Below are positions 1 to 7,760 of a stretch of 64,000 nucleotides of DNA, piece by piece (positions within the stretch are counted from its first letter, which is position 1; the number at the start of each line of letters is the position of its first letter). The stretch covers positions 248,001 to 312,000 of the forward strand of contig NZ_JAAALB010000003.1 of NCBI RefSeq assembly GCF_009905545.1, read 5' to 3'. Under the pieces are notes generated by a model. It was given only the letters and a program-made list of their open reading frames with translations. It did no database searches and was not told the DNA's origin. This DNA is from Cellulophaga sp. BC115SP (lineage in GTDB: Bacteria > Bacteroidota > Bacteroidia > Cytophagales > Spirosomataceae). Made by a program: the position numbers and the translations under genes.

Positions 1-1
1 A

Positions 2-595
2 GAGGTATGGCGTCAGGAGCCTTGGAAGAGCTATTTCAACGAAGATCCTTTCTTTATGACTACGACTAATAAAGAAAAACGTAGTACTTACACTCCAGTA
101 GCTTTTGCACAAAAAATGCAAGAGTTGGCTAGTCGTTTGTCAGATAATCCTAACGATTTTGAGGCGGCTTATTTATTGGGTTGTGGAGCGTACAGTATGT
201 CGTATCAAGGTAACTCGTGGGTGCTATTACGTCGCGAATGGAGTACAGGCGAAGTTAATGGATATGTGCAGAAAGATTATGAGACCGATTATTATTTGGC
301 AACTAAAGCAAAAAGTTATTTTGAAACAGCCTTAAAAAGCCCTGATGCTGAGCTTGCAGCTAAGGCAGCATTCGGTGCTGCTAAATGTGAAAATGCAGCC
401 TTCTTTGTCCATGCCAATAGCCAGTCTGGTGAAGAAGATTACACCGTATTTGAGGCCAGAATTGCTAAAGATAAGGCTCGTGATTACGAACACTATTTTA
501 CCCTTTTAAAAGAAAAATATAAGAATACTAAGTTCCAGAAGTCCTTAATTCGTGAGTGCTCAGATTATAGCACTTTTGTGAAAGTCAAGAAGTAA
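2..595 (+). CDS. C-terminal part of a helical-repeat (TPR-like) protein, cut by the window edge
   Basis: The reading frame is open to the left edge, so the ATG at 56 is almost certainly internal: the codons before it read as ordinary protein (EVWRQEPWKSYFNEDPFF). About 197 residues are visible. The segment around FEAAYLLGCGAYSMSYQGNSW, and the Ala-rich helix pair near ATKAKSYFETALKSPDAELA, look like tetratricopeptide-type helical repeats. No catalytic motif is seen. The protein is probably a cell-envelope or scaffolding protein, but its function cannot be stated from this fragment. The next gene on the same strand starts about 100 bases later. Confidence 0.7.
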   Translation, partial: EVWRQEPWKSYFNEDPFFMTTTNKEKRSTYTPVAFAQKMQELASRLSDNPNDFEAAYLLGCGAYSMSYQGNSWVLLRREWSTGEVNGYVQKDYETDYYLATKAKSYFETALKSPDAELAAKAAFGAAKCENAAFFVHANSQSGEEDYTVFEARIAKDKARDYEHYFTLLKEKYKNTKFQKSLIRECSDYSTFVKVKK

Positions 596-698
596 TAGTT
601 CTTTAAACGTCGGCTAGTCAAAGAGATAGAATACCTATTCAGTTTGATAAGCAGGCTCTTTTTTGTATTTTTACCGTCAAGAATTAACACAAAAAACA

Positions 699-1235
699 AT
701 GAAAAAAATATTTCTCTTCGTAGTACTGGTATTTTCTTTAACTAGTTGTCAAAAGACTGTTTATTTAACAGGAAGCTTGATGCACACCTTACAAGAAAAC
801 GAACTGGATTTAGCTAAAATACAATTCTACAATGATAATCCATTAGTTCTGGAGAGAGAGGTGCCTTCTTCTAACGCCAATATCAAATCTGGTAAGGTAT
901 TCTTCAAAAATGGGCGATATATCAATCGCATATCTTTGGATAAAAATACACCAGGGATGGTTCAGCGCGAAGAAAATGGTTCTTTGTTAATTACATTCGA
1001 ACAAACTTCTGATGGAGAAAACTGGTTGCGTTTTGGGGCTGTTCCTGGAGAAAAAGGTGAATATTTTTATCAGTTGATTGACCAGAAGGGAAGTCCAAGT
1101 TTTTCAAGAATTGATTACGAAGGAAACATGTATTTAGTGATATTTCCAACTCGTGTAAGATTACTTCTTTCTAAGAGTGTATTAACTAATTTGAAAGTGA
1201 AAGAAAGACACATGAAAGGTGTCCGTGTAAAATAA
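699..1235 (+). CDS. putative lipoprotein of unknown function
   Basis: A 178-residue protein. The start is taken at the ATG at 699, where a typical signal peptide begins (MKKIFLFVVLVFSLTSC); an in-frame TTG at 663 would only add 12 residues in front of it. The lipobox LTSC predicts lipidation at Cys17 and anchoring in the envelope. The mature part is rich in beta-strand patterns (KVFFKNGRYINRISLD, LRFGAVPGEKGEYFYQL) and has no recognisable enzyme motif. A clear hairpin terminator follows at 1255. I do not recognise the family. Confidence 0.7.
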   Translation: MKKIFLFVVLVFSLTSCQKTVYLTGSLMHTLQENELDLAKIQFYNDNPLVLEREVPSSNANIKSGKVFFKNGRYINRISLDKNTPGMVQREENGSLLITFEQTSDGENWLRFGAVPGEKGEYFYQLIDQKGSPSFSRIDYEGNMYLVIFPTRVRLLLSKSVLTNLKVKERHMKGVRVK

Positions 1236-1249
1236 ATTGTGATTTCAGT

Positions 1250-1288
1250 TCACAAAAAAAGAGGCTTCGAAAGAGCCTCTTTTTTTTT
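1250..1288 (+). terminator. intrinsic terminator after the lipoprotein gene
   Basis: GAGGCT (1261-1266) pairs with AGCCTC (1274-1279). A-rich DNA before it and a run of nine T after it extend the stem and give the U-tract. Confidence 0.85.
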
Positions 1289-1431
1289 ATCCATTGAAAT
1301 AGAGCACTTAACCATTGAAAGACTCAGTAATGTAAAATATAGTATTTTTTTGATTTTCAGGAGGTAAGTGGCGTGAAATTTGATTCAAATAAGGTATCCG
1401 CCGTAAACCAACTAATCATTTATAAACTTGT

Positions 1432-2172
1432 ATGAAATATACATTTTGGCTCAATTTATGCGTTTTGACAAGCGCTGTGATTAATCTATCTTTTGTTGCT
1501 CCATTACCATATCATCCCAAAAATAAAGTGAAGCAACTGGTCTATGACAAAGAAGTTGTATTTCTCTTAAAATCTCACGATGATAATAACGTCCCTAAGT
1601 CATCATTACGAGGTAGAGCTGTAGGTCTTTCTAATGAACTTATTAACCTTAAGACTATTCTGGAAAATGACCAAGTAAAGTTTACTTGGACTGCCGAAAC
1701 CAACGAAGTAAAGCGATATATCCTTCAATCAAGCTCTGATTTGGAATCTTATGTAGATATTGCTGAAATTAAGGGAGGGAAAAATAATGAATTACTTACT
1801 TATACACATGAGATTCACTCACAGGAAGCTGCTAAGTTTTATCGTATTCTTGCCGTAAAATCAGATAAAAATATCCAAGTATATGCCCCTATGGCTATCT
1901 ATCGTCCTGATTTTAAAGGCGTAACAATTCATAGTGACGAGCAATCAGATATGATTAGAGTAAAACAAGATGATGTTGATACAGCCGAAATTTTAGTAAG
2001 TACAGCTTCAGGGATGGGTGTACCATGCCAAGTAATAGTAAAAAGTAGCTCTGAAGCAATTTTATGGCCTAGTTACGAATTATCTAATGGAGAATATAGT
2101 GTACGTTTGCGCACAACAAAAGGCGAACGAAAATTCAGATTACTTGTAGCCAAACCAGACAAGATGTTTTAA
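1432..2172 (+). CDS. secreted protein of unknown function, possible type IX secretion tail
   Basis: A 246-residue protein with an N-terminal hydrophobic signal segment (residues 5-24). A fibronectin-like stretch follows around residues 78-145 (VKFTWTAETNEVKRYILQSS; FYRILAV), which resembles beta-sandwich domains of Bacteroidota surface proteins. The last 80 residues (SNGEYSVRLRTTKGERKFRLLVAK) loosely resemble a type IX secretion sorting domain, but the tail KPDKMF is not typical, so this is weak. The gene stands alone between two terminators, so it is probably transcribed by itself. Function unknown. Confidence 0.6.
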   Translation: MKYTFWLNLCVLTSAVINLSFVAPLPYHPKNKVKQLVYDKEVVFLLKSHDDNNVPKSSLRGRAVGLSNELINLKTILENDQVKFTWTAETNEVKRYILQSSSDLESYVDIAEIKGGKNNELLTYTHEIHSQEAAKFYRILAVKSDKNIQVYAPMAIYRPDFKGVTIHSDEQSDMIRVKQDDVDTAEILVSTASGMGVPCQVIVKSSSEAILWPSYELSNGEYSVRLRTTKGERKFRLLVAKPDKMF

Positions 2173-2198
2173 TATCAACTAACCCTAAATAAATTCAG

Positions 2199-2233
2199 TA
2201 AAAAAGGATAGTCAAAACGATTATCCTTTTTTT
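2199..2233 (+). terminator. intrinsic terminator after the secreted-protein gene
   Basis: AAAAAGGATA (2201-2210) pairs with TATCCTTTTT (2222-2231), followed by T residues. Confidence 0.85.
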
Positions 2234-2249
2234 ATAAATAAATATATTG

Positions 2250-2263
2250 TTATGCTTGCATAA
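2250..2263. promoter_or_regulatory. palindromic operator 1, upstream of the MarR gene
   Basis: TTATGCTTGCATAA is a perfect inverted repeat (6-base arms, TT centre). The same motif occurs at 2298, 3109 and 3159, and I noticed it nowhere else in the window. It is probably the binding site of the MarR-family protein encoded at 2540. Confidence 0.7.
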
Positions 2264-2297
2264 TAATATATTCTTGCACAAATTTACATTTATATTA

Positions 2298-2312
2298 GTA
2301 TGCTTAGCATAC
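2298..2312. promoter_or_regulatory. palindromic operator 2, upstream of the MarR gene
   Basis: GTATGCTTAGCATAC has 7-base perfect arms around one T. Its centre is 48.5 bases from operator 1. It is preceded by ATTAGTATGC, exactly as operator 4 is. The ATTTACA box at 2282-2288 lies between the two sites, at the same relative place as in the second promoter. Confidence 0.65.
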
Positions 2313-2539
2313 CTTTTACTAACTGTAGTAATAGCCTAAGATATATAAACCACTTAAACTCTATTCACTCGTATCCGCGACAATTTTACAGTTAGATTCT
2401 TGCCTCTCGCCCTATAGTAAGTACTAATGCAGAGCTGTGAGTTATGATCTTAAAATGCTTAATCTCAGAAACTATCACTCTTCATTTTGTACGCTAGCTT
2501 AGATGATTTATGTCCCAATAATGAAAATCTTGAAGAAAT
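2313..2539 (+). other. long leader between operator pair and MarR gene
   Basis: If transcription starts near operator 2, the regulator mRNA has a leader of about 230 bases. It holds a 9-base perfect inverted repeat (CTAACTGTA 2319-2327 with TACAGTTAG 2387-2395). No open reading frame or known riboswitch was recognised in it. Confidence 0.35.
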
Positions 2540-3001
2540 ATGAAAGCTGACAAAACCGTAGATTATCACATTAAGGCAGGATGGCATGCAATCAGTAGAA
2601 TGTATAATTCTTATGCAGCACAATTTGATATGACCATGGCTATAGGATATGTTTTGTTGAATATCGACAAAAACGGAACCCCTGCCACCAAAATAGCTCC
2701 CGCACTAGGGCTTGAGCCTCGTAGCTTGACGCGTATGCTCAAATCGCTTGAAGATAAAAAGTGGATTCGTCGTGAAACTGACGAAGATGACCGCCGTGTC
2801 GTAAAAGTTTATTTGACCGAGGAAGGTAAACGTAAACGTGACAAAGCTCGTAATGGTGTAATTATGTTTAATAACCTAATTTATGAAAAAATTGGAGAGG
2901 AAAAACTACAGACATTTTTTGAGGTGATGGAGCAAATCAGTGAGGTTGTCGACTCTGAAGCTGCCAATTATAAGGCGGAGAATATTGAAGAGTTTTTGTA
3001 A
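2540..3001 (+). CDS. MarR-family winged-helix transcriptional regulator
   Basis: A 153-residue protein of usual MarR length. The recognition-helix region is LGLEPRSLTRMLKSLEDKKW (about residues 57-76), and the wing has the family signature DEDDRRVVKVYLTEEGK. MarR proteins bind palindromic operators as dimers and release them on binding a small ligand. Two matching palindrome pairs flank this gene, one upstream (2250/2298) and one before the acyl-CoA dehydrogenase (3109/3159). This suggests it represses both itself and the dehydrogenase, perhaps with an acyl-CoA as ligand; that last point is inference. It lies 218 bases upstream of the target gene on the same strand. Confidence 0.85.
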   Translation: MKADKTVDYHIKAGWHAISRMYNSYAAQFDMTMAIGYVLLNIDKNGTPATKIAPALGLEPRSLTRMLKSLEDKKWIRRETDEDDRRVVKVYLTEEGKRKRDKARNGVIMFNNLIYEKIGEEKLQTFFEVMEQISEVVDSEAANYKAENIEEFL

Positions 3002-3105
3002 TAAATAAGCACTCTATATAGATACCAACAAAAGAGTGGTTGATGCGTCTTTACTATTTTTGCTTCTAGAAATAATACTATTTTTACTTTTTTAGAAAAT
3101 ATTTT

Positions 3106-3129
3106 AAATGTTATGCTTGCATAACATTT
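3106..3129. promoter_or_regulatory. palindromic operator 3, acyl-CoA dehydrogenase promoter
   Basis: The core TGTTATGCTTGCATAACA (3109-3126) is a perfect palindrome. It extends to a 24-base perfect palindrome with flanking AAA/TTT. It lies just upstream of the likely -7 box TATATTTA (3141-3148). Confidence 0.75.
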
Positions 3130-3140
3130 TTTTTATTTAT

Positions 3141-3148
3141 TATATTTA
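3141..3148 (+). promoter_or_regulatory. probable -7 box of the acyl-CoA dehydrogenase gene
   Basis: TATATTTA differs at one base from the Bacteroidota -7 consensus TAnnTTTG. It is framed by operators 3 and 4, so a repressor bound there would block the polymerase. Confidence 0.45.
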
Positions 3149-3158
3149 CAGAAAATTA

Positions 3159-3172
3159 GTATGCTTGCATAC
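3159..3172. promoter_or_regulatory. palindromic operator 4, acyl-CoA dehydrogenase promoter
   Basis: GTATGCTTGCATAC is a perfect inverted repeat. Its centre lies 48 bases from that of operator 3 and just after the expected transcription start. Confidence 0.75.
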
Positions 3173-3219
3173 GATAGTCTAGCTTTTAGAAAATTTTCGA
3201 ATCGTAAAATATTCAAAAT

Positions 3220-5022
3220 ATGGTACTTACAGATAGCAAATCATCCATTAAAGGAGGAGAGTTCTTGATAAAAGACATTGATGCTTCTCAAATTTTCATT
3301 CCTGAAGAATTCAATGAAGAGCAACAAATGATTGCTCAGACCTGTTTAGATTTTTTGCGTACAGAAGTACATCCGAAACTCGATGCTATTGATTATGCAA
3401 AAGATACCAACCTAATGGTCGAGCTATTGGATAAGGCTGGAGAATTGGGATTATTAGGAACTGCTATTCCTGAGGAGTTTGGTGGTTTTGGCATGAACTT
3501 CAATACTTCAATGCTTGTAACAGAAGCTTGTGGTGGTGGACATTCGTTTTCGGTAGCGCTTTCGGCACATACAGGTATTGGAACCTTGCCTATTTTGTAC
3601 TATGGAACAGAAGAACAAAAAGCCAAATATTTACCCAAATTAGCAACAGGCGAATGGAAAGCGGCGTACTGTTTGACAGAGCCAGATTCTGGATCGGATG
3701 CTAATTCAGGAAAAACAAAAGCAGTATTGTCTGAAGATGGCAAACACTATATCATCAACGGGCAAAAGATGTGGATCACCAATGGTGGTTTTGCTGACTT
3801 GTTCATTGTTTTTGCCAAAATTGATAATGATAAGTCATTAACAGCATTTATCGTGGAAAAGTCGTTTGGTGGTATTACCATGAACGAAGAAGAGCGTAAA
3901 ATGGGTATCAAAGGTTCTTCAACACGTCAGGTATTCTTTAATGATTGTAAAGTGCCAGTCGAAAACCAATTGTACACACGTGAGGGAGGTTTTAAGATTG
4001 CTGTAAATATTTTGAATATTGGTCGTATCAAATTAGCTGCTGCCGTAGTAGGTGCAAGCAAAGGAGTTATTTCGACTGCTGTAAACTATGCCTACGAACG
4101 TAAACAGTTTGGTACTAGTATCTCTAGCTTTGGTGCAATCAAGCACAAAATTGGCGATATGATTGCTAAAGTTTTTGCTTCTGAGTCGGCTTGTTATCGT
4201 GCAGGACAAAATATCGACGATGCTATTGATACTCTGCTAGCATCGGGTATGGAGAGTGGACAGGCAAAGCTCAAAGGCGTAGAGCAATTTGCGATTGAAT
4301 GTGCTATGTTAAAAGTTCATGGCTCGGAGGTATTGGATTATGTTGTAGACGAAGGGGTGCAGATTTACGGAGGTATGGGCTTTTCGGCTGAAGCACCAAT
4401 GGATCGCGCTTATCGTGACTCAAGAATCAACAGAATCTTTGAAGGTACCAACGAAATCAACCGTTTGTTGTCTGTAGGTACCATCGTAAAACGTGCTATG
4501 AAAGGTGAGTTGAATTTGATGCCTGCGGCTATGGCAGTTGGGAAAGAAATTTTATCAATTCCTGATTTTGGTGCAGAAGAGGAAGATGGCTTATTTATTC
4601 CTGAGAAAAAAGCACTCAAAAACATGAAAAAAGCCATTTTGATGATTGCTGGTGCATCGCTTCAGAAGTTTATGATGAAGTTTGAGGAGGAACAAGAAAT
4701 CATCATGAATCTTGCCGATATGTTGATTGAAACTTATGTGGCTGAATCGGTGCTGTTGCGTGTTGAAAAATTAATTACACTTCGTGGCGAAGAGGCTTGT
4801 GCTTTGGAAAAAGATGCTGCTTTGGTGTATTTACACTCTGCTATTGACAAATTGAATTCTGCAGGAAAAGTAGCAATTACTTCATTTGCTGAGGGCGACG
4901 AATTACGAGTAATGTTGATGGGTTTGAAACGTTTTACGAAAATCGAGCCAATTAATTTGAAGGATGCAAGAAGAAGATTGGCTGATGCTGCGATCCAAAA
5001 GAACGGATATATTTTTATATAA
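3220..5022 (+). CDS. acyl-CoA dehydrogenase, long (about 600-residue) FadE-type
   Basis: A 600-residue flavoenzyme that oxidises acyl-CoA to trans-2-enoyl-CoA in the first step of beta-oxidation. The acyl-CoA dehydrogenase core covers about residues 25-410. It contains AAYCLTEPDSGSDA (FAD/substrate signature), KMWITNGG, and the C-terminal signature with IFEGTNEINR, which holds the probable catalytic Glu. About 180 extra C-terminal residues form a second helical domain, as in VLCAD-like enzymes and Bacillus FadE. The start at ATG 3220 sits 48 bases after operator 4. The other beta-oxidation genes that often accompany it are not in this window. Expression is probably controlled by the MarR protein upstream. 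Confidence 0.9.
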   Translation: MVLTDSKSSIKGGEFLIKDIDASQIFIPEEFNEEQQMIAQTCLDFLRTEVHPKLDAIDYAKDTNLMVELLDKAGELGLLGTAIPEEFGGFGMNFNTSMLVTEACGGGHSFSVALSAHTGIGTLPILYYGTEEQKAKYLPKLATGEWKAAYCLTEPDSGSDANSGKTKAVLSEDGKHYIINGQKMWITNGGFADLFIVFAKIDNDKSLTAFIVEKSFGGITMNEEERKMGIKGSSTRQVFFNDCKVPVENQLYTREGGFKIAVNILNIGRIKLAAAVVGASKGVISTAVNYAYERKQFGTSISSFGAIKHKIGDMIAKVFASESACYRAGQNIDDAIDTLLASGMESGQAKLKGVEQFAIECAMLKVHGSEVLDYVVDEGVQIYGGMGFSAEAPMDRAYRDSRINRIFEGTNEINRLLSVGTIVKRAMKGELNLMPAAMAVGKEILSIPDFGAEEEDGLFIPEKKALKNMKKAILMIAGASLQKFMMKFEEEQEIIMNLADMLIETYVAESVLLRVEKLITLRGEEACALEKDAALVYLHSAIDKLNSAGKVAITSFAEGDELRVMLMGLKRFTKIEPINLKDARRRLADAAIQKNGYIFI

Positions 5023-5082
5023 AGATTTAAAGTATTTAGCAGGTAAAAATTGTATTCGTAATATTATTAGAAACACTTTTAA

Positions 5083-5120
5083 ACTTTAGGCTTGCAGCAT
5101 AAAGCCTAGAGCTTAAAGCG
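5083..5120 (+). repeat. dispersed intergenic repeat, copy 1
   Basis: The words GCAGCATAAAGCCTAGAGCT and AAAGCG are shared almost exactly with 5941-5978 and, inverted, with 36112-36139. All three copies lie in gaps between genes. Confidence 0.6.
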
Positions 5121-5198
5121 GGTAAAATGCCCACTAACTTAATTCGCTTACAGTTATTAGATTAAAATTTATGAAGGGGATTTTTAGGTAAATAGAAA

Positions 5199-5227
5199 GG
5201 AGGTGATGTTTTTCACCTCTTTTTTTG
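5199..5227 (+). terminator. intrinsic terminator after acyl-CoA dehydrogenase
   Basis: GAGGTGA (5200-5206) pairs with TCACCTC (5213-5219), followed by seven T. Confidence 0.85.
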
Positions 5228-5250
5228 TGCTATAACTTAGCTATTGGGCA

Positions 5251-5286
5251 TAAAAAAAGTCACTCCGTAAAGAGTGACTTTTTTGT
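5251..5286 (-). terminator. intrinsic terminator of rplS
   Basis: The arms 5253-5265 and 5272-5284 (core AGTCACTC / GAGTGACT) give a 13-base stem. An A/T-rich tail lies on both sides, so it may stop transcription from either direction. Confidence 0.85.
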
Positions 5287-5306
5287 ATATTGCTTTTGTC
5301 AAGAGA

Positions 5307-5663
5307 CTATTTCTTTTTAGCTTCTTTAACTTTTGCAGCTCTACCGTGTTTGCCACGAAGATAGAACAATCTTGCACGACGTACTCTACCTTTACGCAAT
5401 ACTTCGATTTTGTCGATGTTTGGTGACAACAAAGGGAAAATTCTTTCAACACCTACACCGTTAGAAATTTTACGAACTGTGAAAGTCTCACCAGCACCGC
5501 TGTTACGACGTTGGATCACAGTACCTTGGAATACCTGAATACGCTCTTTGTTACCTTCACGGATTTTAACGTGTACGTTCAAAGTATCACCTGCTGAGAA
5601 CTCGGGCAATTCTGCACGGCGTGCAGCGTTTTCAGCTTCTACCAATTTGATTAAATCGTTCAT
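5307..5663 (-). CDS. rplS: 50S ribosomal protein L19
   Basis: 118 residues, the usual length for L19. Family hallmarks: the N-terminal helix [10 protein letters not shown], then [55 protein letters not shown] and the basic stretch [16 protein letters not shown]19 lies at the interface of the two ribosomal subunits. The Lys-rich tail is common in Bacteroidota. The gene stands alone, without trmD or rpsP neighbours, between its own promoter and terminator. Confidence 0.98.
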   Translation of the reverse strand: MNDLIKLVEAENAARRAELPEFSAGDTLNVHVKIREGNKERIQVFQGTVIQRRNSGAGETFTVRKISNGVGVERIFPLLSPNIDKIEVLRKGRVRRARLFYLRGKHGRAAKVKEAKKK

Positions 5664-5940
5664 CTTGAATGATTTTTATTGTTTAAGTCCTAAATTTTTT
5701 GACTTGATTAATAACTAGCGGTGATATTAAAGGTCTGAAAAACAATACATTATTGTAGTTTGACTGCCCAATCACATAATTACTAAATCTTTGGGGGTGC
5801 AAAGTTCCGAAAAAAAATATGTAAAACCAATAAATTGCTTAAGGATTTTAGAAAAAACTTGGAGGCTTTATGATGCATTTGGCTGTAAACTCTAAGCATT
5901 AGATACAAAAGCTTCAATTTTTCATCAGAAATACTATTTA

Positions 5941-5978
5941 ACTTTTAGCCTACAGCATAAAGCCTAGAGCTAAAAGCG
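5941..5978 (+). repeat. dispersed intergenic repeat, copy 2
   Basis: It shares ACAGCATAAAGCCTAGAGCT and AAAGCG with the copy at 5083-5120. Confidence 0.6.
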
Positions 5979-5991
5979 AATAAAACTATTT

Positions 5992-6016
5992 TACTTTTGC
6001 CACTAACTTACTTTTG
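5992..6016 (+). promoter_or_regulatory. two overlapping -7 boxes for the NAD(P)HX repair gene
   Basis: TACTTTTG occurs at 5992-5999 and again at 6009-6016; both match TAnnTTTG exactly. Starts would fall about 7 bases later, 17-33 bases before the ATG. Confidence 0.55.
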
Positions 6017-6039
6017 CACACATCTTTAGCTTTTATACA

Positions 6040-7509
6040 ATGAAAAAAATATTTGATGCCCAGCAGATTCGTAATTGGGATGCTTATACTATTGCACAGG
6101 AACCTATTACTTCCATTGATTTGATGGAGCGAGCCTCTGAAGCATTTACGGATAGGTTATTGTCACTTTTTTCAGACAACGACTTTACGATTTTTTGTGG
6201 AAAAGGTAATAATGGAGGAGATGGATTGGCTATTGCTAGGATACTTGCCTCAATGAATAAAAAGGTTGAGGTTTATGTCATAGAATATAGTGCTCAAGCT
6301 AGTGCTGACTTTTTGATTAATTACGACCGACTAGCTAAAATAACCACTGTGCATGCCATTAGTAGCTTGAAGGATTTTCCCGTTATTGGGCAAAATTCTG
6401 TTGTGGTAGACGCGATTCTTGGGTCTGGTGTGAATAGACCAGTAGAAGGTATTTTGAAAGATGTTATTCAGAAAATAAATCAAAGCAAGCTTCCTATTAT
6501 TTCAGTAGATATTGCCTCGGGACTATATGTTTCTCAGCCAATTGCTGGTGACAATACCATTATTTGCCCTGATTACACCCTGACTTTTGAAGCACCAAAA
6601 CTAGCTTTTTTGATGCCTCAAAATCTACAATATGTGGGTGAATGGGAATGTTTGCCTATTGGACTTTCAAAAGAATATGTCCAAAATACCTCAACATCCT
6701 TCTTTTGGACGGATAGTGTATCACTTAAAAAAAGGGCAAAATTTTCACATAAAGGTACATTTGGGCACGCTTTACTGGCTGTCGGAAGTTATGGCTCGAT
6801 AGGAGCGGCTGTACTTTCAGCAAAAGCTTGCTTACGTTCGGGAGTAGGTTTACTAACCACCTATATACCCTCTTGTGGATACCAAATTATGCAGGTGTCT
6901 GTTCCAGAAGCCATGTGCCAAACTGACCCAGCAGAAAAAGAATTAAGTATTTGCCCCAACCTTGAAAAATACACTGTCATTGGTGTAGGATGCGGAATTG
7001 GGAAAAGTCATAAGACTCAGGTTTTTCTAAGAGAAATATTATTAAGAGCTGAATGTCCTGTGGTATTGGATGCTGATGCGCTAAATATTGTGGCTGAGAA
7101 TCCAGATATACTTGCTACTATCCCTCCAAAATCGATTTTGACACCACATCCCAAAGAATTACAACGTTTGATAGGAGCTTGGGAAAATGATTTTGACAAA
7201 CTAGAAAAAGTAAAAGTGTTCTCTCAAAAATATGATTGTATTGTGTTGATAAAAGGTATGTACACCGCTATAGTTTTACCCAACCAAGAAGTTTATTTTA
7301 ACTCGACAGGTAATGCAGGAATGGCAACAGGAGGTAGTGGCGATGTCCTAACAGGGATGATTACAGCACTAATAGCTCAAGGGTATTCGTCGGAAGAAGC
7401 TGCGATTATTGGTGTATTTAAACATGGTGAAGCAGGTGATATGGCAGCACAGGAAAGAGGACAAATGGCAATGTTACCAAGCGATATTATTGAAAAATTG
7501 AGATGGTAA
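6040..7509 (+). CDS. nnr: bifunctional NAD(P)H-hydrate epimerase / ADP-dependent NAD(P)H-hydrate dehydratase
   Basis: A 489-residue fusion that repairs damaged NAD(P)H. The N-terminal half (about 1-210) is the epimerase (YjeF_N fold), with MERASEAF, the phosphate-binding FCGKGNNGGDGLAIAR, and DAILGSGVNRPV. The C-terminal half (about 225-489) is the kinase-like dehydratase, with KGTFGHALLAVGSYGSIGAA, VLDADALN, LTPHPKE and the signature TGNAGMATGGSGDVLTGMI. The usual order and length of the bacterial fusion are kept. The gene stands alone with two -7 boxes upstream and a strong hairpin downstream. Confidence 0.95.
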   Translation: MKKIFDAQQIRNWDAYTIAQEPITSIDLMERASEAFTDRLLSLFSDNDFTIFCGKGNNGGDGLAIARILASMNKKVEVYVIEYSAQASADFLINYDRLAKITTVHAISSLKDFPVIGQNSVVVDAILGSGVNRPVEGILKDVIQKINQSKLPIISVDIASGLYVSQPIAGDNTIICPDYTLTFEAPKLAFLMPQNLQYVGEWECLPIGLSKEYVQNTSTSFFWTDSVSLKKRAKFSHKGTFGHALLAVGSYGSIGAAVLSAKACLRSGVGLLTTYIPSCGYQIMQVSVPEAMCQTDPAEKELSICPNLEKYTVIGVGCGIGKSHKTQVFLREILLRAECPVVLDADALNIVAENPDILATIPPKSILTPHPKELQRLIGAWENDFDKLEKVKVFSQKYDCIVLIKGMYTAIVLPNQEVYFNSTGNAGMATGGSGDVLTGMITALIAQGYSSEEAAIIGVFKHGEAGDMAAQERGQMAMLPSDIIEKLRW

Positions 7510-7585
7510 ACACGTAAGTCATTTCAAATTTAGTGATTTAAGAAATTGTGAATGAGTGATTTTTTAATAGGAATTTTACTAGTAG

Positions 7586-7604
7586 AGACGCAATGATTGC
7601 GTCT
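7586..7604. repeat. short perfect palindrome between genes
   Basis: AGACGCAAT, one G, then ATTGCGTCT, in the convergent gap between the NAD(P)HX repair gene and feoB. It resembles short palindromes scattered through many bacterial genomes; its role is unknown. Confidence 0.5.
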
Positions 7605-7640
7605 AAAGCCGAGTCATGTCTAGCATGGTAGTATCGTAAT

Positions 7641-7684
7641 ATCAAAAAAGCGGTCGGAAAATATTTTCCGACCGCTTTTTTGAT
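7641..7684. terminator. bidirectional terminator, 44-base perfect palindrome
   Basis: 7641-7662 is the exact reverse complement of 7663-7684. The GC-rich core GCGGTCGG/CCGACCGC is flanked by A6 and T6, so it can stop both the plus-strand repair gene and the minus-strand feoB. Confidence 0.9.
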
Positions 7685-7760
7685 GAAAACCAGGAGAATA
7701 ATCTCAATCCTAAAATTCAAGATGACTCATGTTTTTATTTAGCTCAAAAGAATGAATTTC

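Larger units (their letters stand above)
5664..6039. other. divergent control region between rplS and the NAD(P)HX repair gene
   Basis: On the minus strand GAACTTTG (5807 down to 5800) resembles the -7 box and would give rplS a leader of about 130 bases. On the plus strand two TACTTTTG boxes precede the next gene. A dispersed repeat copy lies at 5941-5978. No gene was seen here. Confidence 0.5.
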
